A stretch of DNA of 64,000 nt. Origin: Combretum micranthum (lineage: Eukaryota; Streptophyta; Magnoliopsida; Myrtales; Combretaceae). The stretch is from assembly GCA_024138025.1 (NCBI GenBank), contig JAMXBD010000057.1:2108001-2172000 (forward strand), read 5' to 3'. Below are positions 1 to 11,400 of the stretch, piece by piece. Position numbers and translations under genes: made by a program. Every line of letters begins with the position of its first letter. The stretch's first letter is position 1. The notes under the pieces are model-generated. The model saw nothing but the letters and a program-made list of their open reading frames with translations, was not told the DNA's origin and made no database searches.

Positions 1-204
1 ATATGTATCATTAATAAAACAATTAAGAGTAAAAATAATATGTTTAATTTTTTTAATATATAAAATGGTTCGGTTTGAATCATATGGTTCGATTCATAGT
101 CCCGAACCGAATTGCGAACCGAAGCATTTAAAAAAAGAACCAAAATTTCAGTTCGGTTCGATTGGTTTGGTTCATGATTCGGTCAATTTTTTTGCACAGC
201 CCTA
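1..204. repeat. hAT-type MITE, right-hand part (cut by window edge)
   Basis: The block is rich in inverted GGTTCGG / CCGAACC words and ends in TTTGCACAGCCCTA. This is the usual right terminus and subterminal pattern of non-autonomous hAT elements in plants. The left terminus lies outside the window, so length and target-site duplication cannot be checked. No coding potential is visible. Confidence 0.6.
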
Positions 205-949
205 AATTAATCACATCCATTAAGATCATTAATCATATGAGATTTAAATTCTATCAATTATAAAATATCAATCACATTAATAAAGATATTAATATTTTTA
301 TTAGGGATATTAGTTTCATTAAGTCAATAATATTTCAATCCCTAACATATTAGCTTGTCTATTCCAAGATATCTCTATTTCTATGGAATTTTTTTAATTT
401 TTATTGATTAGCATTTTAAATGAGAATCCTAAATGGAGGATTTTGAGCCACATTACAAAAGGAAATTCCACAACTTCTCATACCCAAAAAACTAATGGCC
501 CATTCGCTTCACTTAATAAATAAGATTGTAATGAAATTCCTATTATAGAAGAACGAAATAGAGCTATAATAAGATTTTTTTTATTAATTTTTTATTTAAA
601 TGGCAATATTTTGAAAAAAAGACAGTTCTAGTATTGAATTGGTATTCATAGTTTTGAATAAAGAATAACTATTCAACGTTTTGGAATCACTATTTAGTGA
701 ACTAAACCCCATAATAGTTATTATAAGGAATAAGACTATAATGTAATTGCAATTACAACGAAGAACGAACAGTAAATATGCACGTAAAATAATGGCCAAA
801 TTGATGAATAAACCTTATAGTTTACTCTAGGTACGAATATAAATGATATTTCTCAATAAATGTGCACATAAAACAAATATGAGAAAATATCAAAAACTAA
901 AAAAAAAAAAAATTATTGCATATATTGGTCCATATAGTGAAATTACAAT
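205..949. other. AT-rich sequence without a gene; holds one copy of a direct repeat
   Basis: No protein similarity is visible. Positions about 325-480 are one copy of a repeat found again at about 6847-6992. Because the copia pol fragment lies between the two copies, this stretch may include its decayed 3' LTR. The remainder is low-complexity AT-rich DNA. Confidence 0.5.
325..480. repeat. Direct repeat copy 1 (possible copia LTR fragment)
   Basis: Shared words with the copy at 6847-6992 include CTATTCCAAGATA, TATGGAATTTT and TAAATGGAGGATTTT, in the same order and spacing. The copies bracket the copia RT/RNase H fragments, the expected position of LTRs. Similarity fades after about 150 bp, so LTR identity is an inference. 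Confidence 0.45.
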
Positions 950-2028
950 GAAGACCCAAATCTCATCAATCTACATTATTCTTAAATTTGAACAATGGCA
1001 TGTCCTCGGTCATGAGATTAGCAATCATCAACCAAGTATCAGTGTGTCCAATAACCACTATATTTTCTCTAAAATGTTCTCTTGTGGCTAATTACTTGTT
1101 GTCAATATACTTACTTTGGCCGTGACTTAACTAAATCAACACAACAAATCCTTAATGGCCTAGAAATTGAGTTCACAATGTTAAGCCTAGATACTTAAAC
1201 TCTTTATCCATATACCATTAGAGGTAGCTTCAAAACATGATGCAAACTTAGCCTCCATGGTGGAAGTAGCAGTTAATATCTACTTTGCATTTCTTTAAGA
1301 TACAACTCCACCGACATGCATGAAGATGTAGCAAAAGTTGATTATCGTGAATCAACACAATTAGTAAAATTTGAGTCTAAGTAGTTAATCACTTTTATAT
1401 TATCGATTTGTCTATACATAAGCATGTAACCCTTTATTCTTTGAAGGTATCTCATTACTTTCTTTGTAGCTTTCCAATGGTCCATGCCTAGATGGTGCTA
1501 ATATCTTCTTAACATATCCATAGTAAATGTAATTTTAGGTCTTGTGCAAACTTGAACATACATCAAACTTCCAATAGTAGTGGTATATGGAATGTTTTTC
1601 ATTTGTTCCCTTTCAAAGTCATTTTTGGGACATTTTTCTAAATTAAGTTTATCACCCTTTACAATATGAGCTATATTTGGTAAACAATTTTTCATCTCTA
1701 AAACTTTATTGATATAGGTTTCTCGTTACAAGCTTAAGCACCTTTAAAACTACAGGAATTTCTACGATCCTATCATAAGACTGTACTACCATTCATATAA
1801 AAATTAAAATGGATTATTAAAAAGATGTGTAAAAATTTTTAGTGGTTTGATCATGGTCGAAAAAAATTTGGACCGTTCATTGATGTAACGGACCAATCCT
1901 ATTATAACTACCATGAAACCATGGAATTTTCCTAAAACTAGTTCTATAGATCTTTATGTCAATGACATAAGACATATAGCCTATATCCTTTATCTCAAAA
2001 CTTTTTGAAAGAAATTGTCTTAACTCAC
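950..2028 (-). pseudogene. Ty1/copia pol remnant: C-terminal reverse transcriptase and RNase H
   Basis: Read on the minus strand, this holds the end of a copia reverse transcriptase (QFLSKSFEIKDIG, then GSLMYVQVCTRP) followed by the copia RNase H, which runs left to about 950. Copia pol makes retrotransposon cDNA in virus-like particles. Stops and frameshifts interrupt every domain; the longest open pieces are about 65 codons (1498-1695 and 1877-2074). The N-terminal RT continues at 5372-5422 and 6155-6830, separated by two later insertions. No integrase or gag is visible upstream, so the copy was also internally deleted. The family call is firm; the exact lineage was not determined. Confidence 0.85.
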
Positions 2029-2775
2029 TGATATGGATGGGATCCGTTTCAAAATTACACAATGGAATTATCAAGATTTAATATATATTTTTAGGTTTTT
2101 TTATTTAAGTAAAATAGGAAAGTAAAAGGATATGAATGATCTGTCCTTAGATATGATGCACCAAGAAAAGAGTTGAACTAGTTGTTTCACTCAACCAATA
2201 TGACGCACGATTAAAAGAAACAACAAAGAATAATCTTGAGGAAAAACTTAATATTACTCAACTGGTTTTGGAAACAATTCCAAGAAAGCAAATAAGGCAA
2301 TTTATCTCAATCAATGACAAAGAAAGGTTCTGCTAACATAAGCCTAAAAGCTCTTATATACTCCCACAAATCGAGCAAGGGCAAATATGGAACATAAAAA
2401 GTTAAACAAATAAAATAGGAAAGTAAAAATAAACTTCAAAAACAGAGTGTAAAATCACGCTGTGGATTACAGCTGTGACATGAGCCATGATCTCCTCGAA
2501 CTCCCATTCGTAATTTAAACAGACTGCGGCTATGATTGGTCATGATACGACCGGCATCATGGGCATGATGATGCCCATTATCTCCTCTAGTCTTTGAATT
2601 ATCCGATAATGACATACTCACGGTCTTTATTACAAGCGACATAGGGGGCATGATCATGATCACGGTCAGGATCACGAGCTGGATTAAGGCCATGATGTGC
2701 TCTAAAAATCTATCTTCAAGACTCATCTCCATTTCTAAATTGGGTGGTCATCCAAGTGCACCATGATTCCTACCA
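2029..2775 (-). repeat. 3' LTR of the nested gypsy-type element
   Basis: About 747 bp, collinear with 4618-5371 along its whole length. Shared landmarks are GGAAAGTAAAAATAAACTTC, GGCATCATGGGCATGATGAT and CTCCTCTAGTCTTTGA. Differences are mainly C/T and G/A substitutions plus small indels, as expected for an old methylated insertion. The region is rich in CATGAT words in both copies. Confidence 0.88.
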
Positions 2776-4617
2776 TTTCCCTTGGTCTCTTGAAGATTTG
2801 TTCTCAAATCTTGATCAAACTTATCCTGATCTCTATCATAACCCTTAGGCTCAAGAAGATTTGTCCTCAAATCTTTGAAAAATGTATATACCTGGATCAA
2901 AGATAAATCAGCAAATCTTAAAAGTAGTTAAATAAAACATTCTCAACCACAATTGGCTCATGAATAGCCTCCAATACTTAGTTTCACAAATCCTCTTGGA
3001 AACAATAACTCCCAAAGCAACTCAACATCTACACCAAGCACTTTTAACCATTCACTGCTAATGTCTATGTCCATAATCAAAGACTTTCGCTATAACTCAT
3101 ACCACTCATAACAAACTCGATCAATCCAAGACTCACGAATACTATAGCAAGTATCCAACAAACACATCTCCTATGGTCTTAATAGCAGTCTCTTCAAACA
3201 CTTTTCATCTTGAAAGTAACCAACATCATCACATGCTGACATAATACATAATTGCAATGGTTCATAAAAATCTAACCTGTCAAAATCTCCATATAATCTC
3301 AATTTTTCAAATATCTTCACCTTGCTTACACCAATACAAATTGTAAGAAAAACGCTATACCAATACAAGTAACCTTTAATATAGCCCCAATAATTACTAA
3401 CAAATATCATGTAAGGTTTCACAAGCATAATAGAACAAAAATTTCCTTCACTTCGTAATCCCATTAATGGATCTTGATAAAAAAAAAAAAATTGAAAGAT
3501 GGAATAAGGATATAATAATAACTGTGGTTATTAATGGCTCATGATGAGAGTGGAAGTGGCTCCAACTTAGGCATATAATCATCAAAACGTTCTACCTCAC
3601 TATAATGGCGCACTTTCTCTATAACACCAGTTTCCCTTACATAAGATTTTTCTATAATCTCGTTATCAACTTCACAATCTACACTGCTATCTTCCTTAAC
3701 CAAATAATCATGCTCGGCACAATTATCCAATGAGTTATTTATCTTTAAGGGTTTCAACGGTTTTGTCTTCTCAAATATGTTAGATATTCAATTCAAGAAT
3801 TCTTCTAACATGGCAATTTAGATAGCATCCTCCAATGACACAAAACTTTGACAACCAACACTTTTGGTGATGTCACAGTTCAAGCCATTCACAAATCTAT
3901 CAATGACGTGCTCAAGATGCTCAAGTAACTCACCATGCCTCATGAGAGTCCTAAATAATTGGGCATATTCTCTAACCTTCATATACTCTTGTTTTAGCAT
4001 CAACAGACTCATACTACTCATCTTGATAATTAAGTGGAACAAATATTTTCCTACTTAACCTCTTCATAAGACCCCATGTAATAACATCACAAAACCCATT
4101 CAAAGTTCGCTCTAATATGCTATTTTGCTACCACAACCATGCAATTCTAGTTAATTTCTTGACAATAATCTCCCTCAATCGACAACTAAAGCGTGGAAAG
4201 TCTCCAATAATTTAGTCCACTTGGAACTCCTAATCTAAATAATCTCTTGGAACCCATGATCATCAAACTCAAGAAAATTCAACCCAATTGTACTTAGTAA
4301 TTCAGTTCTTGTGTCAATCCCATAACAAAATCTGCTAATCATGGCTTCTATCCAAATTAAACCATGCATTACCCAACAACAATAACTTTAGCATTCAATC
4401 ACAATAATAAGCAATAACAACAATTCACAACTCAAGAACCTTTTATTCTTCCCCAAGAAATTCAAAATAGCCAATAACTTATCTCTTAAGAAACAAATCC
4501 TAATTGTCTTCTTCTCTAAGTAATCTCTATCAAGCCACACGTAAGGTAAATTCATAAGATATGAAAATTATATCTTATCCATTTATAGCTTGGCTAACTA
4601 ACATTCTGATACTAAGA
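2776..4617 (-). pseudogene. Degenerate gag-like internal region of the gypsy-type element
   Basis: The minus-strand piece at 3818-4042 (74 codons) has the layout of a Ty3/gypsy gag capsid: a KQEYMKVREYAQLF segment followed by DRFVNGL. Gag forms the particle that packages element RNA. Further left are acidic fragments (3539-3757) and, near the LTR, two copies of a DLRTNL segment about 60 bp apart. Stops are frequent and no protease, RT or integrase motif was found. The 1.8 kb length is far short of an autonomous gypsy element. Gag assignment is moderately sure; the middle part is unrecognised. Confidence 0.6.
4602..4614 (-). other. Primer-binding-site-like word (initiator tRNA-Met type)
   Basis: On the minus strand the word TAGTATCAGAATG lies three bases after the LTR end. 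Plant LTR elements primed by initiator tRNA-Met carry TGGTATCAGAGC here, and GTATCAGA is retained. The match is partial but correctly placed. Confidence 0.55.
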
Positions 4618-5371
4618 TGGTATGGATAGGATCCCTATTAGAATTACATAGTGGAATTATTCAAAATGTAATATATGTTTTTGGGTTTTGATTTATGTAA
4701 AACGGAAAAATAAAAGGATATGAACAATCTGTCCTTGGATATGATGCACTAAGAAAAGAATCGAACTAGTTGTTTCACTCAACCAATATAACACACGATC
4801 AAGAGAAAAAAATAATAATTTTGAGGAAAAACTCAATATTACTCAACAGGTTTTGGAAACAATTCCAAGAAAGCCAATAAGGCAATTGATCTCAATCAAT
4901 AACAAAGAAAGGTTCAAAACTTTGCTGACATAACCCTAAGGACCCATATATACTCCTACAAATTGCGTAAGGACAATTACGGAACATAAAAATTCAAACA
5001 AATAAAATAGGAAAGTAAAAATAAACTTCAAAAACAGAGCGTAAGATCACATTATGGAACACAACCATGACACAGGTCATGATCCTCGGCTTTAATTTTC
5101 CTCTTTGTAATTCAAATAGATCGTGGCCATGATTGGTCATGATACAGCCGGCATCATGGGCATGATGATGTCAATTGTCTCCTCTAGTCTTTGACTTCTC
5201 AAATAACGATGTGCTTACGGTCTTTGTTATGAGTAGCATGGGGAGTGTGATATTGATCACGACCAGGATCACCCGCGGGATTAAGGCCGTAGTCTGTCTG
5301 GAACTGGATTTTCAAGACTCGTCTCCATTTTGAAATTAGGTGATCATCTAAGCGCACCATGATTTCTATTA
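4618..5371 (-). repeat. 5' LTR of the nested gypsy-type element
   Basis: About 754 bp, the partner of 2029-2775. In minus orientation it precedes the primer-site-like word and the gag remnant. The outer terminus reads TCTATTA where the other copy reads CCTACCA, all transitions. The copy is bounded by the decayed TSD ATCAT at 5372-5376. Confidence 0.87.
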
Positions 5372-5422
5372 ATCATATAGTATACCCTTATCACTAGCTA
5401 TAAGTAAAATACTTTCTATATA
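5372..5422 (-). pseudogene. Copia RT catalytic segment, isolated by two insertions
   Basis: This short minus-strand piece encodes the RT active-site loop region. Joined to its flanks it has the context YIESILLIASDKGILYE, where copia RTs carry YVDD. Both catalytic aspartates of that motif are absent, so the enzyme is dead here independently of the insertions. It is bounded on the left by the gypsy-type element and on the right by a MITE. Confidence 0.75.
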
Positions 5423-6154
5423 TAGTTGTCAAAATTATGATTTTATCTATACGATTCTATAAGTTTACAATATTAGGAGCACATTTGAGATAACTCGTGA
5501 ATAGAATCATTTTTTTAACTCTTACAATTTCAACCGAGTCTACACAAACTCGGTAGAAACTCACATTTTTAACCAAATTTTCCAATTTTGCTTATTTGAG
5601 TCTCATAAGCTAAAGTAGGAAAAATATAATTATATTTTTACAAGCTCATCAACTATTATGATGATACATCTTTCTTATCGCATTTCAATGTTGTTTTCAT
5701 ACACTCTCTCTATCTCTTTTCCTGTCTCTCTCAACTCTCCTATTCTACATTTAAAGAATTCATTTAACTCAAGTTCTATAAAGTTGTAAAGTTTATAATA
5801 AAACTTCTTTATTCAATTTATATTATTAAGAATTTAAGATAAGTTGAAAGTTTTATTCTCCTTCAATGCATAACTTCTTTCAAACAAAATAATGGAAAAG
5901 AACTTAATTTTAACTATACTCACTCTTTTTATGTATGTTATATTATGGATTAGAAATCATTATAAAAAAGTGAATTTAAGTTTTTTATTTTTTTATATGT
6001 ATTATGTATTTAAGTTTTTTTTATGACTTCTATTAGTATATCTATAGTTGTTTAAAGCTATTTTGTATAAGTTATAGAAACTTGTATTTCTACGTTCTAA
6101 GACTACAACCCTTCTAACTATTGCATGTAGAATCGAGAGTTTGACAACCTTGCA
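5423..6154. mobile_element. hAT-type MITE inserted in copia RT
   Basis: The ends are inverted: TAGTTGTCAAA on the left, and TTTGACAACCTTGCA on the right. An exact 8-bp duplication TCTATATA flanks it (5415-5422 and 6155-6162), the hAT target-site length. The GTTGTCAAA terminus is common in plant hAT MITEs. At about 730 bp it has no coding capacity. Removing it with one TSD copy restores the copia RT frame across the active site, which supports the boundaries despite the low-complexity TSD. Confidence 0.8.
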
Positions 6155-6830
6155 TCTATATAGCTAATAAGAAAACAAATTTTACTCTTACTAACTTTCT
6201 AGTATATGTGGTGATCCACAATATTCTCTACAAACCCAAATGAAGAGATAACATTATAAAATTTTAAACACCACTAACAAGAGGCTTGTTTTGATTCATA
6301 TATAGATTTCTTAAGCTTGGACACCAAATGCGTACAATCACAAGATGGAAATCCTTTTGGTTGTTTCATGATGTATACCTCTTCCTTTAGATGTCCATTA
6401 AGAAATGTTGTTTTCACATCCATTTGTCACAATTTAAGTCAAAATGAGCAACTAAAGCCATAATGACTCCAAATAGTCCTTCTTAGATATAGGAGAAGAA
6501 GGTCTCCTTATAGTCCATTCCTTCTTTTGAGTGAACTCCTTAACAACAAGTCTTTCTTTATAGCTTTTGATGTTATCCATTATTTGTCTAAAAAACCCAT
6601 TAACATTATATGGATTTTGCTCCATTGGGTAACTTGACTAGATCTCATACTCCATTAGATGTCATAGAGTTCATTTCATCTTTCATGGCATCACACAATA
6701 GTTTAGGTTATACATAATTTATGGCTTGTGAAAATGTTTTTGGATCATTTTTAGCTCCAATGTTGTAGTCCACTTCTCATAGAGATACAACACAACCACG
6801 AGAGATCTTAATCCTACTAATTAAGTGTAC
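6155..6830 (-). pseudogene. Ty1/copia pol remnant: N-terminal reverse transcriptase
   Basis: The minus strand carries the opening copia RT blocks in decayed form: a segment on replacement of the wild-type residue-rich linker, a KARLVAKG-like block, a DVKTAFLNG-like block near 6400-6430 and a block rich in GFP near 6340. The reading frame is broken by many stops. It continues leftward into 5372-5422 and 950-2028. Integrase and gag, which should lie to the right, are missing; instead a repeat copy and then an unrelated LTR-like sequence follow. Confidence 0.72.
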
Positions 6831-6846
6831 TAATCTCCATAAATGG

Positions 6847-6992
6847 TTGATATTTTTAATTCCAAGATGATAATTTCTCTATTCCAAGATAGTTCTATTT
6901 TATGGAATTTTGTAATCTTATTTAATTAACATTCCTAAATGTGAATATTAAATGGAGGATTTTATACCACATTGTAGAGGAATAAATTTCAT
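6847..6992. repeat. Direct repeat copy 2 (possible copia 5' LTR fragment)
   Basis: Partner of about 325-480, in the same orientation, and also containing an extra local copy of the ATTCCAAGAT word. It sits directly upstream of the copia RT remnant on the minus strand. The sequence to 7136 shows no gene, and an LTR-like sequence begins abruptly at 7137. Confidence 0.45.
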
Positions 6993-7136
6993 TACTAAAC
7001 CTAAAGGACAGTACAATATAAGTTTGTAATTTTTTATAGTGATTACAAGAATGAAATTGACTGAACTTGAGAGAATATGATCAAGATATAAACCAACTTT
7101 GACAGAATTGATAATGAAAGAGCAAAAAAACAATTA

Positions 7137-8420
7137 TGCCATAGACTATTGCCATGACCCTAATAGGGGCCCAGTAGGATTACCCTAAAGTTATTATACC
7201 ACGTGTGCACTTGCAATACGAGAACCGTTTTACAAGTTAGATATTACAAGACTTTACGTATTTATTATTAATTATACATATATATAATACTATTGTTGAA
7301 ACCCAACTATGGAATCTGATTTTCTATATCCCATTAAGATCGTAGAGAATTGGTATCCCTACCAAATAATAAAAATTAGGTTTCAACTTACAAAATACAA
7401 AGTCTCAAATAATTATATGATCTATCAAATTTGTACTCTAGGTTCATTGTAATCTATCTTTCTAGCTCCATGAAAGTTCGATGGAGGATCACTCCTGATA
7501 CATTCCTAGCCCGATCCTGGTTAATATTACTTCTGCACAAAAATTGTTTTGTGGTTGGGGGGGAGGGGAGGGTAAGCAAAACCAAGGCTCAGTGAGCTAA
7601 CTTAACTAGACCACACATCAAGCAAATACAATTAAGTATAATTAATATGCATATGCATATGCAATGCAACAATAAACCATATGAGGCAAGCATAGTTTGG
7701 ATTACCAGAATCCAAACCAATGGAGATTTACACCATCTCTTAGGGATTGAAAGACCAGCTTAAGAAAGTCATGCCCAGAAGAGACTAAGAACTATGGAAA
7801 GAGAGGCTCTCCAATTTATTTACTATTATATATATAAGTATAACTTCACCTTAGAACCTCAGAACTCCACTAAGTATTAATATCCTAAAGCCAACTCCAA
7901 CTCATGCGATATCCTTCGGTGCCTACTTAGATCCTATGGAGCTGACAATACTACAGTAACCCTTTTGAAGAGACAAATTCACTGAAATAAGTTGGCATTA
8001 CTGCATAATCAGCATATTTATACTTGACATGAATACCATGCTAATATAACTTATGCTATCATGCAATGCGTGATTAGTTCATTATTTAGTCGAAGAGTAT
8101 TAAATTATGTTCTTAAGTGATCATACAATTTGTAGACAAACATCAACGTGCTTCATACATTAATTATCATACAAAGTAATTATCTCTTTTAATATAATGT
8201 TTTGGCAACCAAACATATACCAAGTATCATGCGAGATACCAATCCCATGTGCATAACAATATTATTATATTATTACATATGCAGCGATACTATAAGCATA
8301 AGCAATATCAAAGTTATTCACCTGTTACCCTCGCTTGATCATTATAATAGTCTACTAGCAAGTCCAAGAACTGATCTGTTTTGCCTATGAAATGAGATAA
8401 CAGACATTAATTACTATATT
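7137..8420 (-). repeat. Gypsy-like LTR remnant, family copy 1
   Basis: The minus-strand end reads GGGTCATGGCA, a typical plant gypsy LTR terminus. The stretch shares an ordered set of words with 32858-33600: CATGACCC, CACGTGTGCA, GAGCAAAACCA(C)AG, then a diverged downstream part. A G-rich run lies at 7554-7575. No coding similarity is seen. Assignment to a long-LTR chromovirus lineage such as Tekay/Del is an inference from recalled LTR features. Confidence 0.5.
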
Positions 8421-11400
8421 ATTATTTATATTACCATTTCGGTTGCGCCTTATGTGTCCTAAATCTAAGTTTTATCATACTTAGTTCAAGTTTCATAATT
8501 AAGTATGGGTTTTAAAATTTATAAAGATTAGGTTTCTCCGATTGAGTTATAAAATTCATATAAACTCACTTTTCTTATGAAAAGTGCCTTAAATAATTTC
8601 AAACACTAATTTTAATTGAACAATCTTAAACTAAACCTATTGTATTTATTTTAACTCTGATTTTAGCGTATGAATAGGTGCTAGGAAGCTTATTAAACAT
8701 AGTTTTCAATTATTATTCATTTATTTTGTATATTTTCACCCATGTCATATTAAGGATCCGAAAGGTGTTTTTATGATGCTTATTATTATTGTTATGTATT
8801 TTTAACCCTCATTTCAAGTCTATCTATCATTAAGTTTTAGTGACTAAATTTATTTTAGGTTCTTTGATCAACAATTGGTCGAAATCTATGTTATAATTTA
8901 TTTTCATTTTTCTTTTCTTGATCTTAATCTAGGTATCTATATCTTTAATTAACTTGATCATATTAACCAAGATTTCTATGGCTTATATTAATTTAGACTT
9001 CGTAACTTAATGTTCTATAATGTCAAAATCCATATGTATATTTATGTGAGTGGTTCTTGGGCTTAATCTTTTAATTCTAAACTATATCATCATATTATCC
9101 GACATACACTCAAATTATGTCAAGTTTGTTCTAAAAATCCTAATTTTTTTATACCTACTATGGCATATATATGTACATATGAGTACATTCCTTAAATTAA
9201 CTTATGACTAACAAATTTGAAGCTCGTAAAATTTTCTATTTTCTAGTTTTAATATTAAATTCCTATTAATGGGTTTTATTTATAAAAAGTGATCTATAAT
9301 CTATGGTGTCAGTTTTATCGTGTGGTCTTCAACTAAGTCTATATTACTCATTTTAACTCAGATATTTATATATAAATAGGCATTAGAAAGCTTATTTCAA
9401 GCACCATACAATAGCTTATTTAATCTTCACAATTTATAATATTTACTTATTTTACTTTGTGGATATTGATGAGTATTACAGGGTATTCCTATGTCTTATT
9501 TTGGTCTTTTAAATTCCTTTTTCTTGTTTAATGGTTTCATTATCAAGCTTATAGTGGTGTGTATGGTCATTTAGTATGATATATGCTTCTCTTGATATTA
9601 TTTCATGTTTATATTTATAGTTAGGGTGGTCTCAATATCTTAGGTTTCATAATTTAGCTTTATTTAGACTTTTCATTCATTAATGCCCATTTTGTTAGTG
9701 CGATTTCTAATGTTATTTACTTTGTTTGTCAACCTTATCCATATAGGTAGATTAAACTTTATGTCGCTTGTAGGCTCGTTTCCTAAAATCTAACCACTCA
9801 TTTACCTTTTTAATATATTTATGAGTTCATATAGGTTTCATTGTGCATTTGATTCATGGTTTATTCCCATGAACATAATTATGACCAAATACTCTAGGCT
9901 TTCAATCCTTAGGGTTTTCTAACTAGTCTATTTTTCATTTTTCACTTCTATTTTTATTTCTTACATACTTATGGGGCTAAGCAGATATCAGATGTAATTT
10001 GTATTCAAATTTTCCCTTTAATGTACCTATTGAATCGTGTTGTATAAGGTTTAGGTTTTAGGGTTTTTTATGTATTTAACTTCTCATTCTCATTTTCATT
10101 TATATATCTATATTGTGTCATATCTAGATTATATAGTTACATAGTGTAATATATGATATAGCTATGGAGTCATGATTTTCCATAGGGTTCCTTAGGAATT
10201 ATTTTAGTTAGACTTGCTTCATGGGTCATATTATATGTTTATATCCTTAGGTGTAAGCTAGGTTTTGTCATAGAACATGCAAGTCATACATTACTTCTCA
10301 TATCAACTAGATCTTGGGGAGGTAGTTAACTAGGTTTTTCAATTAATTTTCCATGGAGTTCAATCCTAAAAGAGTTGTTTAGCTAGTTAAGGACATGAAA
10401 CAAAATTGATATAAAAATATACCATAGATGCTAATAAATCCTAAGGTGGCCGAATATGATAATTTCCATAGAAAATTCAACTTGTTGATTTTCCTAGTTT
10501 TCTACATATGGACATAATATAAGCTTTAAGATAATGCAAAATTTTACCTTGGTTAAATGGAGATGGGTTTGACTTATCCCTCCTCTTGTATGAATCAAAT
10601 TCTAGGATAAAAAGGCAATAGAATAAGTTTGTTTCTAGAATTAATCTTACTTATATGAGAAGTTCCTTACCTTAGACTTTGACTCCTAAAGCCTTGAATT
10701 GTCTTTTGTTAAGTGGGGTATATTTTCTTAGTTGCTCATGGTTAGACAATATAGTTTAATGTTCCAATTTTGTTTGTGTTTTATTTAATCTAGCTATGGG
10801 GTTTTATATTTTGGAATATAGGGGAGAAAGTGATATTTGTTTTGTCATGTTTAGCTTGTCCTCTTATTGTGGCTCATGAAAATTTTGGGAGTAGAAGGGA
10901 CGTTGATTTGCTTTTGAGATTATCTTTTATACATGTGGGGAAGTAGAGTTACAATTTGGGGCATGGAGGAGTAATTGGTTTGTTTGTTTGCAAATTATAT
11001 GTCTTGATGTACGAGTTATAAATGGAGTGTGTTTGATAGTGATGGGTAGATGAAATGAGAGCTCCTAGAAAGCAAACAAATTGTTTTTGTTGACTAAAGT
11101 CCAACTTCTGAAATTTTCTAGTGAAATCACGAAAAAACCCTTGTCTTCCACGGTAAGAGGGGAAAATTTGCATCGGTTTTGAAAGTGATTTAGGTATCCT
11201 TTGCTTCATTTAATGCATGTGCTAATTGGAGGTTTACCATTCGATGAAATGTCATTTTCATTTTGACTTATAAAGATAACTTGCTCCATTTGGAGAAGGA
11301 AAGTTATGATATGGAATTTCCAACAAGTATAACTAGTTATTTAGCCTTCATTTCCATAGTATATGACTTGTTTATTCTAGTTTGTTACTTGCAAAAATAA

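Larger units (their letters stand above)
2029..5371 (-). mobile_element. Non-autonomous Ty3/gypsy-type LTR retrotransposon, nested in copia RT
   Basis: Two direct repeats of about 750 bp (2029-2775 and 4618-5371) flank 1.84 kb of internal sequence. On the minus strand each LTR starts TGG or its decayed form and ends CATACCA/CATATCA. The internal side of the left LTR has a purine tract (AAGGGAAA) and that of the right LTR a primer-site-like word. The flanking 5-mers are CTCAC (2024-2028) and ATCAT (5372-5376), a decayed TSD. Deleting the element plus one TSD copy rejoins the copia RT frame. Only a gag-like remnant is inside and no pol was seen, so the element depended on other elements. Confidence 0.85.

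Noticed and set aside
10949..11209. 86-codon minus-strand frame
   Set aside because: Lies in a T-rich repeat tract and shows no recognised motif.
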